DNA of 64,000 nucleotides from Actinomadura luteofluorescens (GTDB lineage Bacteria > Actinomycetota > Actinomycetes > Streptosporangiales > Streptosporangiaceae): contig NZ_JACCBA010000001.1 in NCBI RefSeq assembly GCF_013409365.1, positions 6,820,001-6,884,000 of the forward strand. Direction: 5' to 3'. Below, one piece after another: positions 17,513 through 25,658 of this stretch. A program made the translations under genes and the position numbers. The stretch's first letter is position 1, and the number at the start of each line of letters is the position of its first letter. The notes below the pieces were generated by a model. It was given only the letters and a program-made list of their open reading frames with translations, did no database searches and was not told the origin of the DNA.

Positions 17513-19048
17513 GTGGCCGGGCGCGACCCCACGCTCAACGGCCGGTACCGCGTCCTGTCCCGGCTCGGCGCCGGCGGGATGGGCACCGTGTGGGTGGGCG
17601 ACGATCTGGTCCTGCACCGCCGCGTCGCGCTCAAGGCGATCAACCTCGAACCCGGCCGCCCGGGGGAGGCCGGCCCCATCGTCGCGCGCGCGAGGCGCGA
17701 GGCCCAGGCACTGGCGCGCGTCGGCCACCCCGCCGTGGTCGAGATCTACGACCTGTTCGTCGAGGACGGCGTCCCCTGGCTGGTGATGGAGCTCATCGAC
17801 GGCCGCACCCTCGCCGACCTCGTCGCCGAGGGCCCCGTCGCCGAGCGGGAGGTCGCCCGGATCGGGCGGTGGGCGCTCGAAGGGCTGGACGCGGTGCACC
17901 GCGCGGGCGTCCTGCACCGCGACGTGAAGCCGGCGAACATCCTCCTCGCCGCCGACGGCCGCGTCCTGCTCGCCGACTTCGGCATCGCGCGGCTCGCCGG
18001 GGCCGCGTCCCTCACCGTCACGAACACCGTCCTCGGAACGCTGGAGTTCATGGCCCCGGAGCAGATCGCGGGCCACGACGCGACGGTCGCCTCCGACCTC
18101 TGGTCGCTCGGCGTCACCCTCTTCCTCGCGCTGGAGGGCTACTCGCCGTTCCGCCGGGGCGCGGACGCCCTCAACGTCCCCGCCACCCTCTACGCGATCG
18201 TGCACGACCCCGCGCCGGCGCCGAGCCGCCCCGGCCCCCTCGCCGACGCGATCGTCCGGCTCCTCGACAAGGACCCGGCCACGCGGTCCGACGCCGCCCG
18301 TTTGCGGAGCGCCCTGGAGGAGGTGGCGCGGGACGTCCCGCGGCCCGCGCCTCCCGGTCCCGCCGCGGTGGAGGCGCGGGTGCCGCGCGCGGAGCGGGCC
18401 GAGGTCCCTGGGCGGGCCGAGGTCCCCGGGCGGGCCGGGAGGCCGGGCGCGGCCCGCGCGGCACGCCCCGTGAGCGCGGCGCCGCCGGTGAACGCGAGAC
18501 CCCCCGCGGGCGCGGCGGCCCTGGTCGAGGACATGACGGTGGACGAGGCCGCCCGGGCGGTCGTGAAGGCCGGGCCGGCGGCCGCCGCCCCCGCGCTGCT
18601 GGCGCTGCCCCGCCACCGCGCCGCGCTGATCCTGGCGGAGCTGCCGCCGGCGTCCCTCGGCGGGGTCCTCGACGCGATGGCGGCCGTCCCGGAGGCGACC
18701 GCGCTGATCCTGCCGATGTTCACCGCCGAGCGGGCGGGCCGCGCCCTCGGGCGGATGACCGGGAGCCGCGCTCTGGCGGTGCTCGCCGCGATGCCCGCCG
18801 GCGAGGCGGCGCGCATCGTCGCGCAGGCCGACCAGCGGACGGCCGCCTGGGTGCTCGGGGCGCTGCCGCCGTCCGAGGGGGCGCGCCTGCTCGCCGCGAT
18901 GCCGGTGCCGCGCGCCGCCGGGGCCCTCGGATACGTCCCCCCGCCGACCATCGCGGCCCTGCTGCGGGGGCTCCCCGGCGACCGGGCCGCCGTCCTGCTG
19001 CGAAGGCTCACCCCCGCGGTCCGGGCGCGGGTCGACCGGCTGCCGTGA
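17513..19048 (+). CDS. Ser/Thr protein kinase with C-terminal MgtE_N-like repeats
   Basis: 511 aa from GTG. A complete Hanks-type kinase: glycine loop GAGGMGTVWVG, Lys41 in VALKAI, HRDVKPAN (Asp137) and DFG (155-157), ending near residue 270. A Pro/Arg/Ala linker with short repeats (GRAEVP twice) follows, then from about 340 a set of helical repeats (LLALPRHRAALILAELPP, VLAAMPAGEAARIVAQ, LLAAMPVPRAAGAL) resembling the MgtE intracellular N domain or FliG-like superhelix. No transmembrane helix or PASTA domain is present, so the kinase is soluble and probably recruited by partners. It is coupled to the DUF4407 gene. Confidence 0.9.
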   Translation: MAGRDPTLNGRYRVLSRLGAGGMGTVWVGDDLVLHRRVALKAINLEPGRPGEAGPIVARARREAQALARVGHPAVVEIYDLFVEDGVPWLVMELIDGRTLADLVAEGPVAEREVARIGRWALEGLDAVHRAGVLHRDVKPANILLAADGRVLLADFGIARLAGAASLTVTNTVLGTLEFMAPEQIAGHDATVASDLWSLGVTLFLALEGYSPFRRGADALNVPATLYAIVHDPAPAPSRPGPLADAIVRLLDKDPATRSDAARLRSALEEVARDVPRPAPPGPAAVEARVPRAERAEVPGRAEVPGRAGRPGAARAARPVSAAPPVNARPPAGAAALVEDMTVDEAARAVVKAGPAAAAPALLALPRHRAALILAELPPASLGGVLDAMAAVPEATALILPMFTAERAGRALGRMTGSRALAVLAAMPAGEAARIVAQADQRTAAWVLGALPPSEGARLLAAMPVPRAAGALGYVPPPTIAALLRGLPGDRAAVLLRRLTPAVRARVDRLP

Positions 19049-19072
19049 GCACCCCCGAGTGAGGAGAACGAC

Positions 19073-19414
19073 ATGCGGGACTTCTACGCGACGATGGCCC
19101 AGGTGCTGCCCGTCCTCCTGTTGGCGCTCATCTGGGAGTCGAGGTACCTGCAGGAGCTGCGCGGCGAGCACCGCGTGACCCGCCGCGACGACCCGGCGAA
19201 CGGCGTCCGGTTCTGGACCAAGCCCCGGGTGCGGATCTACGGCTTCACCGCGGCCGGCGCCATCGTCGTGACGACGGCGCTGTGCTTCCTCGTCCTGGCG
19301 GGCGCGCTCCACGACGGCGTCTGGCTCCGGGTCGCCGTCATGTGCGGGCTGGCGCTCGCCCTGGCGAGCCTGCTGTTCCGCATCTGCGTCGAGCTGATCA
19401 AGGCGACGCGATGA
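19073..19414 (+). CDS. Small membrane protein of unknown function
   Basis: 113 aa with a strong SD (GAGGAGAA) 6 nt before ATG. One hydrophobic helix at the N-terminus (VLPVLLLALIW) and two more at about 58-80 and 87-105 frame a charged loop ELRGEHRVTRRDDP. It lies 25 bp after the kinase stop, likely in the same transcript. I do not recognise the family. Confidence 0.7.
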   Translation: MRDFYATMAQVLPVLLLALIWESRYLQELRGEHRVTRRDDPANGVRFWTKPRVRIYGFTAAGAIVVTTALCFLVLAGALHDGVWLRVAVMCGLALALASLLFRICVELIKATR

Positions 19415-19524
19415 CCGGCGCGGATCCGAACCCGGCGGGCACGCCGCGCGTACGAGGGAGTGGGGCCCCGCGGGGCCCGGCCGACGCGACGTGAATGGAC
19501 AGGGATTCGTGAAGCCTGCGCGGG

Positions 19525-19944
19525 GTGACCGGAGTGGGTGACCGGGCGGCGAGCGCCGGGTTCCTGTCACGGCTGCTGGAGGCGCTGGAGGACGACTGCG
19601 CGGAGTGCGGGGGGACGGGCAGCACCCCGAACGGGCAGTGGCTCTCCTGGCACCGGCGGGCCGGCGAGCTGATCGCGGTCGCCCAGGCCGCCCGCCGCGC
19701 CCACGAGCTGCGCCCCGTCCCGGGCGCCCCGCCCGCCGCCCCGCCCGCCGCCGCGCCCGAGCACGCCGAGCCCGCCATCGTGACCGCCGTCGAACGCGCC
19801 ATCGACGATCACATGCGGGCCCGCCCGGACGAGCCGGAGGAGGAGCGCTGCGCCGCGTGCCGCGGCCTCGGCAAGGAGCTCACCCCGGCCGGGCGGCAGT
19901 TCGCCGAGGTGCTCGCGCGGCACGGCTTCGTCCGCCGGGAGTGA
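19525..19944 (+). CDS. Small protein with two DnaJ-like CxxCxGxG zinc motifs
   Basis: 139 aa from a GTG at 19525. Two knuckles, CAECGGTG near residue 28 and CAACRGLG near residue 108, each match the CxxCxGxG unit of the DnaJ zinc-finger; together the four cysteines could bind one Zn ion. Between them is a helical region and a Pro/Ala linker. It ends 7 bp from the converging TetR gene. Function unknown; coding potential is supported by the spaced motifs. Confidence 0.65.
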   Translation: MTGVGDRAASAGFLSRLLEALEDDCAECGGTGSTPNGQWLSWHRRAGELIAVAQAARRAHELRPVPGAPPAAPPAAAPEHAEPAIVTAVERAIDDHMRARPDEPEEERCAACRGLGKELTPAGRQFAEVLARHGFVRRE

Positions 19945-19951
19945 GGCCCGG

Positions 19952-20497
19952 CTAGGGAGCCAGGAGGATCTCCAGCACGCGTTCGCGCGGGTCGGGTCCG
20001 GCCTCGGGGACGAGGTAGCCGCCGGCCCAGAACCGCAGCATCAGCCGCGCCCGCAGGCGCGCCTCCTCCGCCTCGAAGCCAAGGTCCTCCAGGCATGCGG
20101 CGATGTGGCCGAGCAGCGCCCGGTCGGCGTGCCGCACCGCCTCCTCCGCCGCGGGCTCCTCCTGGGCCCACAGCCGCATCGCCCGGTCGATGGGCGCGAC
20201 CTCGCGGCCGAGCGCCTCGATGCGGCGCAGCCGCTCGCGCGGGTCGGCGGTGCTGCCGAGCGCGAGCCCGAGCACCTCGTCGGTCCGCTCGTGCGCCCAC
20301 CGGTCCAGCAGCGCCCGCATCAGCTCCGGGCGGTCCCGGAAGTGCCAGTAGAAGCTGCCCTTGGTGACGCCGAGCCGGGCCGCCAGCGTGGTGATCGCGA
20401 CGCCGCGCTCGCCGGCGCGGGCCAGCTCCCCGTAGGCGGCCTCGATCCAGTCGCGCCGCGCCACCCTGGGCCGCACCGTCCTCGTCCGGGCCGTCAT
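19952..20497 (-). CDS. TetR-family transcriptional regulator
   Basis: 181 aa. The N-terminal HTH reads ITTLAARLGVTKGSFYWHFRDRPELMRALLDRW, classic TetR. The C-terminal ligand domain is helical and resembles TetR_C-type regulators without a recognised ligand. It lies 28 bp downstream of the flavin enzyme gene on the same strand, so it is probably co-transcribed and autoregulated through the tandem palindromes at 21679-21716. Confidence 0.92.
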   Translation of the reverse strand: MTARTRTVRPRVARRDWIEAAYGELARAGERGVAITTLAARLGVTKGSFYWHFRDRPELMRALLDRWAHERTDEVLGLALGSTADPRERLRRIEALGREVAPIDRAMRLWAQEEPAAEEAVRHADRALLGHIAACLEDLGFEAEEARLRARLMLRFWAGGYLVPEAGPDPRERVLEILLAP

Positions 20498-20525
20498 CCC
20501 ACCCCCTGTCTCCGCCGGGCCGCCG

Positions 20526-21689
20526 TCACACCAGGGTCACCGGGCCGGGATCCAGGCCCAGCTCGATCCTGCCGTAGAGGGCGTACGCCGCGTCCGGTTC
20601 GAACACCACGTGCCCGGAGATCGTATTCACGTCCCGCTGCGCCCGCTGGAAGGGGGAGTCGGCGAACTGCGCGCTCGCCCCGGCCGCCGTGCACAGGTCG
20701 TTGACGACCCGCCGCGCCGTCCCGGCGACATGCGCCGCCACCAGCCGGGCCCCGGCCCGCCGCCGCAGGTCGCACCTCCCCTCGGCCACGGCGCGGACGA
20801 CGCCGCGCAGGGCGTCCTCCAGCAGCAGCCGGGCGGCGGTCAGGTCCGCGGTCGCGGACGCGAGCCGCACCTGCGCCCCGGTCGTCTCGCGCTGCCGCTC
20901 GCCGGAGTAGGCCATCACCCGGCCGCGCGTCCGCTCGGCGAACCGTGCCAGCACGCCTTCGGCCACGCCGAGCACGGGCGCGGCGCCGGTCAGCGCGAAC
21001 ACGGGCACGAGCGGCGTCCGGTAGAGCGCGCCGGAGTGGACGAGGGACCCGGGCGAGCGCCCCTCCGCCAGGTCGAGGAGCGGCACCGACCGGTGCGCCG
21101 GGACGAACACGTCCGCCACCTCGATGTCGTTGCTGCCGGTGCCCCGCATCCCGCTGGTGTGCCAGACGTCGTGGACGGCCACCTCCTCGCGCGGCAGCAG
21201 GAACAGCCTCGGCTCGACGGCGTCGCCCGCGGTGACCGGCGCCATGACCATGACGTGCCCGGCGTGCATCACCCCGCTGCCCCACGACCAGCGCCCGGTG
21301 ACCCGGTGCCCGCCGTCCGCGGGAGCCGCCGTCCCGGTCGGCGCGAGGACGCACGGGATCAGCGCGTACGGCCGGTCCGCCCAGACCTCGGCCTGCGCCC
21401 GCTCGGGGAAGAGCCCGACCATCCAGTTGTGCAGCGTGTAGATGACCGACAGCCACCCCGTCGAGGCGCATCCGGCGCCCGCCTCCCGGCACGCCGCCGC
21501 CATCTCCTCGAACCCGCGCTCGGCCCCGCCGAACCGCTTCGGCACCAGTATCGCGAAGAGCCCGGTCGCGGCCAGGTCGGCGATGGTCTCGTCGGGCAGC
21601 CGCCGCGCCTCCTCGGCGGCCCGCGCACGTCCGGCGAGCGTCGGCGCGAGGTCCCGGACGCGGCACACGATCTCGTCTCCATACTCCAT
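20526..21689 (-). CDS. Acyl-CoA-dehydrogenase-fold flavin-dependent enzyme (monooxygenase type)
   Basis: 387 aa from the ATG at 21689; longer frames upstream are not conserved in character and would read through the operator. The N-terminal helical domain (DETIADLAATGLFAILVPKRFGGAE), central beta domain (GRWSWGSGVMHAGHVMV, MRGTGSNDIEVADVFVP) and C-terminal helical domain match the Acyl-CoA_dh_2 group that includes HpaB/HsaA/DszC-like FMN-dependent monooxygenases. Those use reduced flavin from a separate reductase; no reductase is nearby. The start codon lies inside a TetR-type palindrome, which implies tight repression. Substrate unknown. Confidence 0.82.
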   Translation of the reverse strand: MEYGDEIVCRVRDLAPTLAGRARAAEEARRLPDETIADLAATGLFAILVPKRFGGAERGFEEMAAACREAGAGCASTGWLSVIYTLHNWMVGLFPERAQAEVWADRPYALIPCVLAPTGTAAPADGGHRVTGRWSWGSGVMHAGHVMVMAPVTAGDAVEPRLFLLPREEVAVHDVWHTSGMRGTGSNDIEVADVFVPAHRSVPLLDLAEGRSPGSLVHSGALYRTPLVPVFALTGAAPVLGVAEGVLARFAERTRGRVMAYSGERQRETTGAQVRLASATADLTAARLLLEDALRGVVRAVAEGRCDLRRRAGARLVAAHVAGTARRVVNDLCTAAGASAQFADSPFQRAQRDVNTISGHVVFEPDAAYALYGRIELGLDPGPVTLV

Positions 21690-21716
21690 GGTATGGAACC
21701 GTACTCCACGGTATGG
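21679..21716. promoter_or_regulatory. Tandem palindromic operator, likely for the TetR regulator
   Basis: Two 18-bp elements, CCATACTCCATGGTATGG and CCGTACTCCACGGTATGG, are repeated at exactly 20 bp (two helical turns). The first has perfect 6-bp arms; the second has one arm mismatch. They cover the start of the flavin enzyme and lie about 70 bp before the divergent enolase-family gene, so one dimer pair could repress both. Confidence 0.75.
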
Positions 21717-21785
21717 AGACCGGCCAGGGCCCTTCCGGTTCAGGCCCGGCCCCAGCGGTAGGTAGACGCCGACGGAGGGAGAACG

Positions 21786-22937
21786 ATGCGTCCGCGGGAC
21801 GGTGCCGAACTCGAAGGCGTCCGGGTGCACGCCTTCGAAGTGCCCACCGACGGCCCCGGCGGCGAGGAGGAGGACGGCACGCTCCGCTGGGACTCCACGA
21901 CCCTCGTCCTCGTCGAGGCCCACGCGGGCGGCCAGACCGGGATCGGCTACACCTACGGGGACGTCTCGGTCGCCGCGTTCGTGGAGTCCGCGCTCGCGCC
22001 CGCGGTGCGAGGCGCCGACGCGCTCGCCCCACCCGCGGCCTGGGAGCGGATGTTCGCCGCCATCCGCAACGCCGGACGACCCGGCGCGGGCGCGATGGCG
22101 GTGTCCGCCGTCGACGTCGCGCTCTGGGACCTCAAGGCGAAGCTTCTCGGGCTTCCGCTGTTCAGGCTCCTGCCCGCATTCCACGACCGGGTGCCCGTCT
22201 ACGGCAGCGGAGGCTTCACGAACTACTCCCTGGACCGGCTGGCCGGCCAGCTCGCCGGCTGGGTCGAGCAGGGCGTCCCGCGGGTCAAGCTGAAGGTCTC
22301 GCGGCGCCCCGACGAGGACCCTAGGCGCCTCACCGCCGTCCGCGAAGCGATCGGGGACGGCGTCGAGCTTTTCACCGACGCCAACGGGGCCCTCACCCGC
22401 AAGGACGCCCTGTACTGGGCGCGGCGTTTCGCCGAGGAGTGGGACGTGCGGTGGTTCGAGGAGCCGGTGAGCTCCGACGACCTCGCGGGCCTCCGCCTCG
22501 TCCGCGACGAGGGGCCCGGCCGGCTGGAGGTCGCGGCGGGGGAGTACGGCTTCGTGCTGAAGGACTTCGCCGCCCTGCTCGACGGCCCCGCCGTGGACTG
22601 CCTCCAGGCCGACGTCACCCGGTGCGGCGGCATCACGGGACTGCTGCAGGTCGCGGGGCTGTCCGCGGCGCGGCAGACCGATCTGTCAGCGCACTGCGCC
22701 CCGGCGGTGTCCGCGCACGCCTTCTGCGCGGTCGACCGCCTGCGCCACCTGGAGTACTTCCACGACCACGTCCGCGTCGAGCGCCTGATCTTCGACGGAA
22801 CGCTGACCCCCGCGAACGGCGCCCTCGTCCCCGCCCCCGACCGTCCCGGCCTGGGCCTGGAGGTCAGATGGCCCGACGCGGAGCCCTACCGCACCCACGG
22901 CTCCAGAGGGGTCAGTGGGAGGTCATCGTGGGGGTGA
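21786..22937 (+). CDS. Enolase-superfamily enzyme (mandelate racemase subgroup)
   Basis: 383 aa, SD GGAGGGAGAACG. The catalytic set is complete: K168-L-K170, metal ligands Asp198 (FTDANG), Glu225 (WFEEP) and Glu253 (AAGEYG), then Asp276 and His303 (SAHCAP). The KxK plus His-Asp pattern fits acid-sugar dehydratases or racemases of the mandelate racemase group; the precise substrate is unknown. It is divergent from the flavin enzyme and shares its operator, so both may serve one degradative path. The 3' end overlaps the converging P450 gene by 26 bp. Confidence 0.88.
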   Translation: MRPRDGAELEGVRVHAFEVPTDGPGGEEEDGTLRWDSTTLVLVEAHAGGQTGIGYTYGDVSVAAFVESALAPAVRGADALAPPAAWERMFAAIRNAGRPGAGAMAVSAVDVALWDLKAKLLGLPLFRLLPAFHDRVPVYGSGGFTNYSLDRLAGQLAGWVEQGVPRVKLKVSRRPDEDPRRLTAVREAIGDGVELFTDANGALTRKDALYWARRFAEEWDVRWFEEPVSSDDLAGLRLVRDEGPGRLEVAAGEYGFVLKDFAALLDGPAVDCLQADVTRCGGITGLLQVAGLSAARQTDLSAHCAPAVSAHAFCAVDRLRHLEYFHDHVRVERLIFDGTLTPANGALVPAPDRPGLGLEVRWPDAEPYRTHGSRGVSGRSSWG

Positions 22938-24147
22938 AGGTGACGGGGAGGGCGGCCAGGCGGCGGACCCAGAAGGACGGGAGCCACAGGAGTTCTTCCG
23001 GTTTGACGGCCAGTTCGATGTCGGGCAGGCGATCGAGGAGGACCTCCACCGCCGTCCTCGCGACGACCTCGGCGAGCTCCGGGGCGGGGTAGGGGCATCC
23101 GTGGTCGCCGTGGCCGAACGACAGGTGCGCGCGGTTGCCGGCGCCGACGCCCTGCGCGGGCGGCTGGACCTGGGGGTCGGCGTTCGCCGCGGCCCAGCCG
23201 AGGATCAGCATGTCGCCCGGACGGATCTTGCGGCCGGCCAGCTCGCAGGAACGCACGGCGAAGCGCCCGATGTTGTTCTGGGACGGCGTGTCCTCCCACA
23301 GCACCTGGTTGAGGGCGTGCGAGACGCTGCCGCGGCCGCCCTGGAGCGTGACGGCGAACTGCTCGTCCACCAGCATCAGCCGCAGCGTGTTGCCGATCCA
23401 GTGGCCGGTCGGCAGGGTCCCGGCGCTGAGCATCGGGATCAGGTCGCTGATCAGCTCGTCGACGGTGTAGCCGGCGGGGTGCTGGAGCAGGCGGGACGTG
23501 ACGTCCGGGCCGGGGTGCGCCCTGCGCGTCTCGGCCAGCCGGCGCATCGTCTCCTGGAGCCGCTGGTAGGCCGCGACGGCGTGCTCGTCGGAGCCCGCCA
23601 CGTTCTGGATGTCGCGGATCATGTCCGGCACCTCGGCGTCGGGGACGCCGAACAGGCCGACCATCACCATCGGGGGGAGCCGGTCGGCGAACTGGGTGCC
23701 GAGGTCGGCCTCGCCGTCCCCCGCGAACTCGTCGATCAGGTGGTCGGCGACGCGCTCGCTGATGCCCGCCAGCTCGGTGCGGTCGACCGCGTCCAGCGAG
23801 TCGCTGATCGCCGCGCTGCGCCGGTGGTGCTCCTCGCCCTCGGCGAGCATCACCGAGGGGTTCCAGCCGACGAACGGCAGCAGCGACCAGTTCTCCGGGA
23901 CCATGTCCCAGGCGTTCCAGCGGCGGGTGTCGCGCGCGAACAGGGCGGGGTTGCCGGTGACGTGGTTGACCTCCCGGTACCCGATCACGTACCAGGCGGG
24001 GATGTCGCCTTCGAGCAGGACGGGCACGACGGGGCCGTGCTCGCGCCGCATCCGTTCGAAGAAGTCGCTCGGCCGCTGGTCGAACTCCTCGCCGTACAGG
24101 CGCACGGCGTTCTCGTCGGCGGGCGGCCGGACGGTCGCGTCGGTCAC
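22912..24147 (-). CDS. Conservon-linked cytochrome P450, CYP157-like, without ExxR
   Basis: 411 aa. The heme loop is FGHGDHGCPYP with Cys351, but the K-helix reads NQVLW (280-284) where almost all P450s have ExxR. The I-helix reads AGTLPTGHW without the acid-alcohol pair. The segment before the heme loop is shortened. Loss of ExxR is a known feature of the CYP157 family encoded at the end of Streptomyces conservons. The start overlaps the GTPase gene stop by 4 bp, so it is the last gene of the conservon. It may bind substrate or partner rather than run a normal monooxygenase cycle; that is inference. Confidence 0.88.
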   Translation of the reverse strand: MTDATVRPPADENAVRLYGEEFDQRPSDFFERMRREHGPVVPVLLEGDIPAWYVIGYREVNHVTGNPALFARDTRRWNAWDMVPENWSLLPFVGWNPSVMLAEGEEHHRRSAAISDSLDAVDRTELAGISERVADHLIDEFAGDGEADLGTQFADRLPPMVMVGLFGVPDAEVPDMIRDIQNVAGSDEHAVAAYQRLQETMRRLAETRRAHPGPDVTSRLLQHPAGYTVDELISDLIPMLSAGTLPTGHWIGNTLRLMLVDEQFAVTLQGGRGSVSHALNQVLWEDTPSQNNIGRFAVRSCELAGRKIRPGDMLILGWAAANADPQVQPPAQGVGAGNRAHLSFGHGDHGCPYPAPELAEVVARTAVEVLLDRLPDIELAVKPEELLWLPSFWVRRLAALPVTFTPTMTSH

Positions 24148-24785
24148 TGCGCGGCCTCCTGGAGCGCGGCGGGATCGTGGAGGGTGGTGAGGTGCCGGAC
24201 GAGCGTGATCAGCACGTTCTTGGACGAGTCGCGCTGCCGGGCGTCGCAGTCGATCAGGGGGACGTCCGCGGGCAGCGACAGCGCGTCGCGGACCCGGTCC
24301 AGCGGGGGGCGCGGCTCGGGGCCCTCGAACCGGTTGACCGCCACCACGAACGGCATCTTGTGGTGTTCGAGCCGGTCGAGCGGATAGAAGGACTCCTCCA
24401 GGCGGCGCGTGTCCACCAGCACCACCGCGCCGAGGCTGCCGGAGAACAGCTGGTCCCAGATGAACCAGAACCGCTGCTGGCCGGGGGCGCCGAACAGGTA
24501 GAGCACGCGGTGGGCGTCCAGGGAGATCCGGCCGAAGTCGAAGGCGACCGTGGTGGTGCGCTTGTCGGCGACGCGGCTCGGGTCGTCGATGCCGACGCCG
24601 GCCTTCGTCATGACCTCCTCGGTGCTCAGCGGGGGGATCTCGGAGATCGAGCCGACCATGGTGGTCTTCCCGACGCCGAACCCGCCCACGACCACGATCT
24701 TCAGCGCGTCCCGGACGCTTCGCCGCAGCGGCACGCCGCCCGCGGGCGCGGGGTCCGGTGCGCGGTCAGAGGGCTTTGAGTCCAA
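24144..24785 (-). CDS. cvnD: Conservon GTPase CvnD
   Basis: 213 aa small Ras/MglA-like GTPase: P-loop GGFGVGKTT, switch region TTTVAFDFGRI, LFGAPGQQRF (DxxG variant) and VAVNRFEG in place of NKxD. CvnD proteins work with CvnA-C in a membrane-associated complex reminiscent of eukaryotic G-protein coupled systems. It overlaps cvnC by 20 bp and the P450 gene by 4 bp. Confidence 0.93.
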   Translation of the reverse strand: MDSKPSDRAPDPAPAGGVPLRRSVRDALKIVVVGGFGVGKTTMVGSISEIPPLSTEEVMTKAGVGIDDPSRVADKRTTTVAFDFGRISLDAHRVLYLFGAPGQQRFWFIWDQLFSGSLGAVVLVDTRRLEESFYPLDRLEHHKMPFVVAVNRFEGPEPRPPLDRVRDALSLPADVPLIDCDARQRDSSKNVLITLVRHLTTLHDPAALQEAAQ

Positions 24786-25128
24786 CGAGCACCTCCTTCA
24801 GGGTGTCCAGGTCGGCCAGGTGGGTGGTCGCGGTGGCCGACGTCGGATGGCGGACGGTGATGTGGCCGGTGTCGCGCAGGTCGAGCAGAAGGATCTTCAC
24901 GACGCTCACCGGCAGCCGCAGATGGGAGGACAGCTCGACCACGGCCACCGGCTCGTTCCGGCACAGCCGCAGGATCGCGACGTGCTCGGACTGCATGCCC
25001 GGAGCCGGGTCGTTCTCCGCGACGACCAGCGTGACGAGGTCGAGGTCGGCGTCGCCGGCCCGGCTGCGGCCACCGGTCACGGTGTAGAGCCGGTCCGGCC
25101 CGCCGAGATCCAGGGGTCGGGGGGTCAT
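24766..25128 (-). CDS. cvnC: Conservon DUF742 protein CvnC
   Basis: 120 aa, all DUF742: PxRLYTVTGGR, then a winged-helix-like block EHVAILRLCRNEPVAVVELSSHL and the end LDTLKEVLVGLKAL typical of CvnC. Its ATG overlaps the cvnB stop (ATGA). No enzymatic motif; it acts as a scaffold between CvnB and CvnD in known conservons. Confidence 0.93.
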   Translation of the reverse strand: MTPRPLDLGGPDRLYTVTGGRSRAGDADLDLVTLVVAENDPAPGMQSEHVAILRLCRNEPVAVVELSSHLRLPVSVVKILLLDLRDTGHITVRHPTSATATTHLADLDTLKEVLVGLKAL

Positions 25129-25529
25129 CTCGACGCGGACGTGCGCGGAGCCGCGGTCAGGTAGCCGCCGATCTGCTCCACCAGCTCGTTCATGCTGTGC
25201 CCGACCAGGCCGACGTCGGCGTCGTCGCCGGCCACGACGGCCAGGTGCGCGCCCTCGCCGGCCGGGATGATCAGCAGCAGCCCGCCCGGGAACTCCACCA
25301 TCGCCTGGCCGGCGCCGACGCCCCGGCCGAACTCGTGGGAGGCGGTCATGGACAGGCTCTGGATGCCCGAGGCGATGGCCGCGAGCTGGTCGGCCCGGTC
25401 GTTGTTCAGCCCGGGGGTGTGGCAGATCTTCAGGCCGTCCCGGGACAGCACGAGGACGTGCTGGACGCCGGGGGCCCGTTCGGCGAGGGACGTCAGCAGC
25501 CAGTCGAGTCGACGCTCATCGGTGCTCAT
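25125..25529 (-). CDS. cvnB: Conservon roadblock/LC7 protein CvnB
   Basis: 134 aa from the ATG at 25529 (a GTG 9 bp upstream is possible). The roadblock fold is visible in LDWLLTSLAERAPGVQHVLVLSRDGL, the GIQSLSMTASHEFG helix and the C-terminal strand-helix. Roadblock proteins of this type modulate the partner GTPase CvnD. It lies 129 bp after cvnA in the same direction. Confidence 0.93.
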   Translation of the reverse strand: MSTDERRLDWLLTSLAERAPGVQHVLVLSRDGLKICHTPGLNNDRADQLAAIASGIQSLSMTASHEFGRGVGAGQAMVEFPGGLLLIIPAGEGAHLAVVAGDDADVGLVGHSMNELVEQIGGYLTAAPRTSASR

Positions 25530-25658
25530 CAAGATCACGGGGCGCCGTCCGCCGCAGACGCGGGCCCCTGCCTCCTATCTGTCGATCCTGCGGTCCGGAC
25601 GAGGCCGCCGGGACCGGTCGGCCGGCGGCCGTCCGCGGGACGGGCGCCGGGCCATGAG

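Noticed and set aside
14713..19050. Whole island as a mobile element
   Set aside because: No integrase, transposase, tRNA target or flanking repeats were seen, and GC content matches the neighbours.
19411..19494. 27-codon ORF overlapping the small membrane protein stop by ATGA
   Set aside because: Very short, Gly/Pro/Arg-rich, no SD of its own and no recognisable feature; the overlap alone is weak evidence.
21690..22184. Upstream extension of the flavin enzyme frame
   Set aside because: Runs through the operator and antisense to the enolase-family gene; the enzyme's natural N-terminus begins at 21689.
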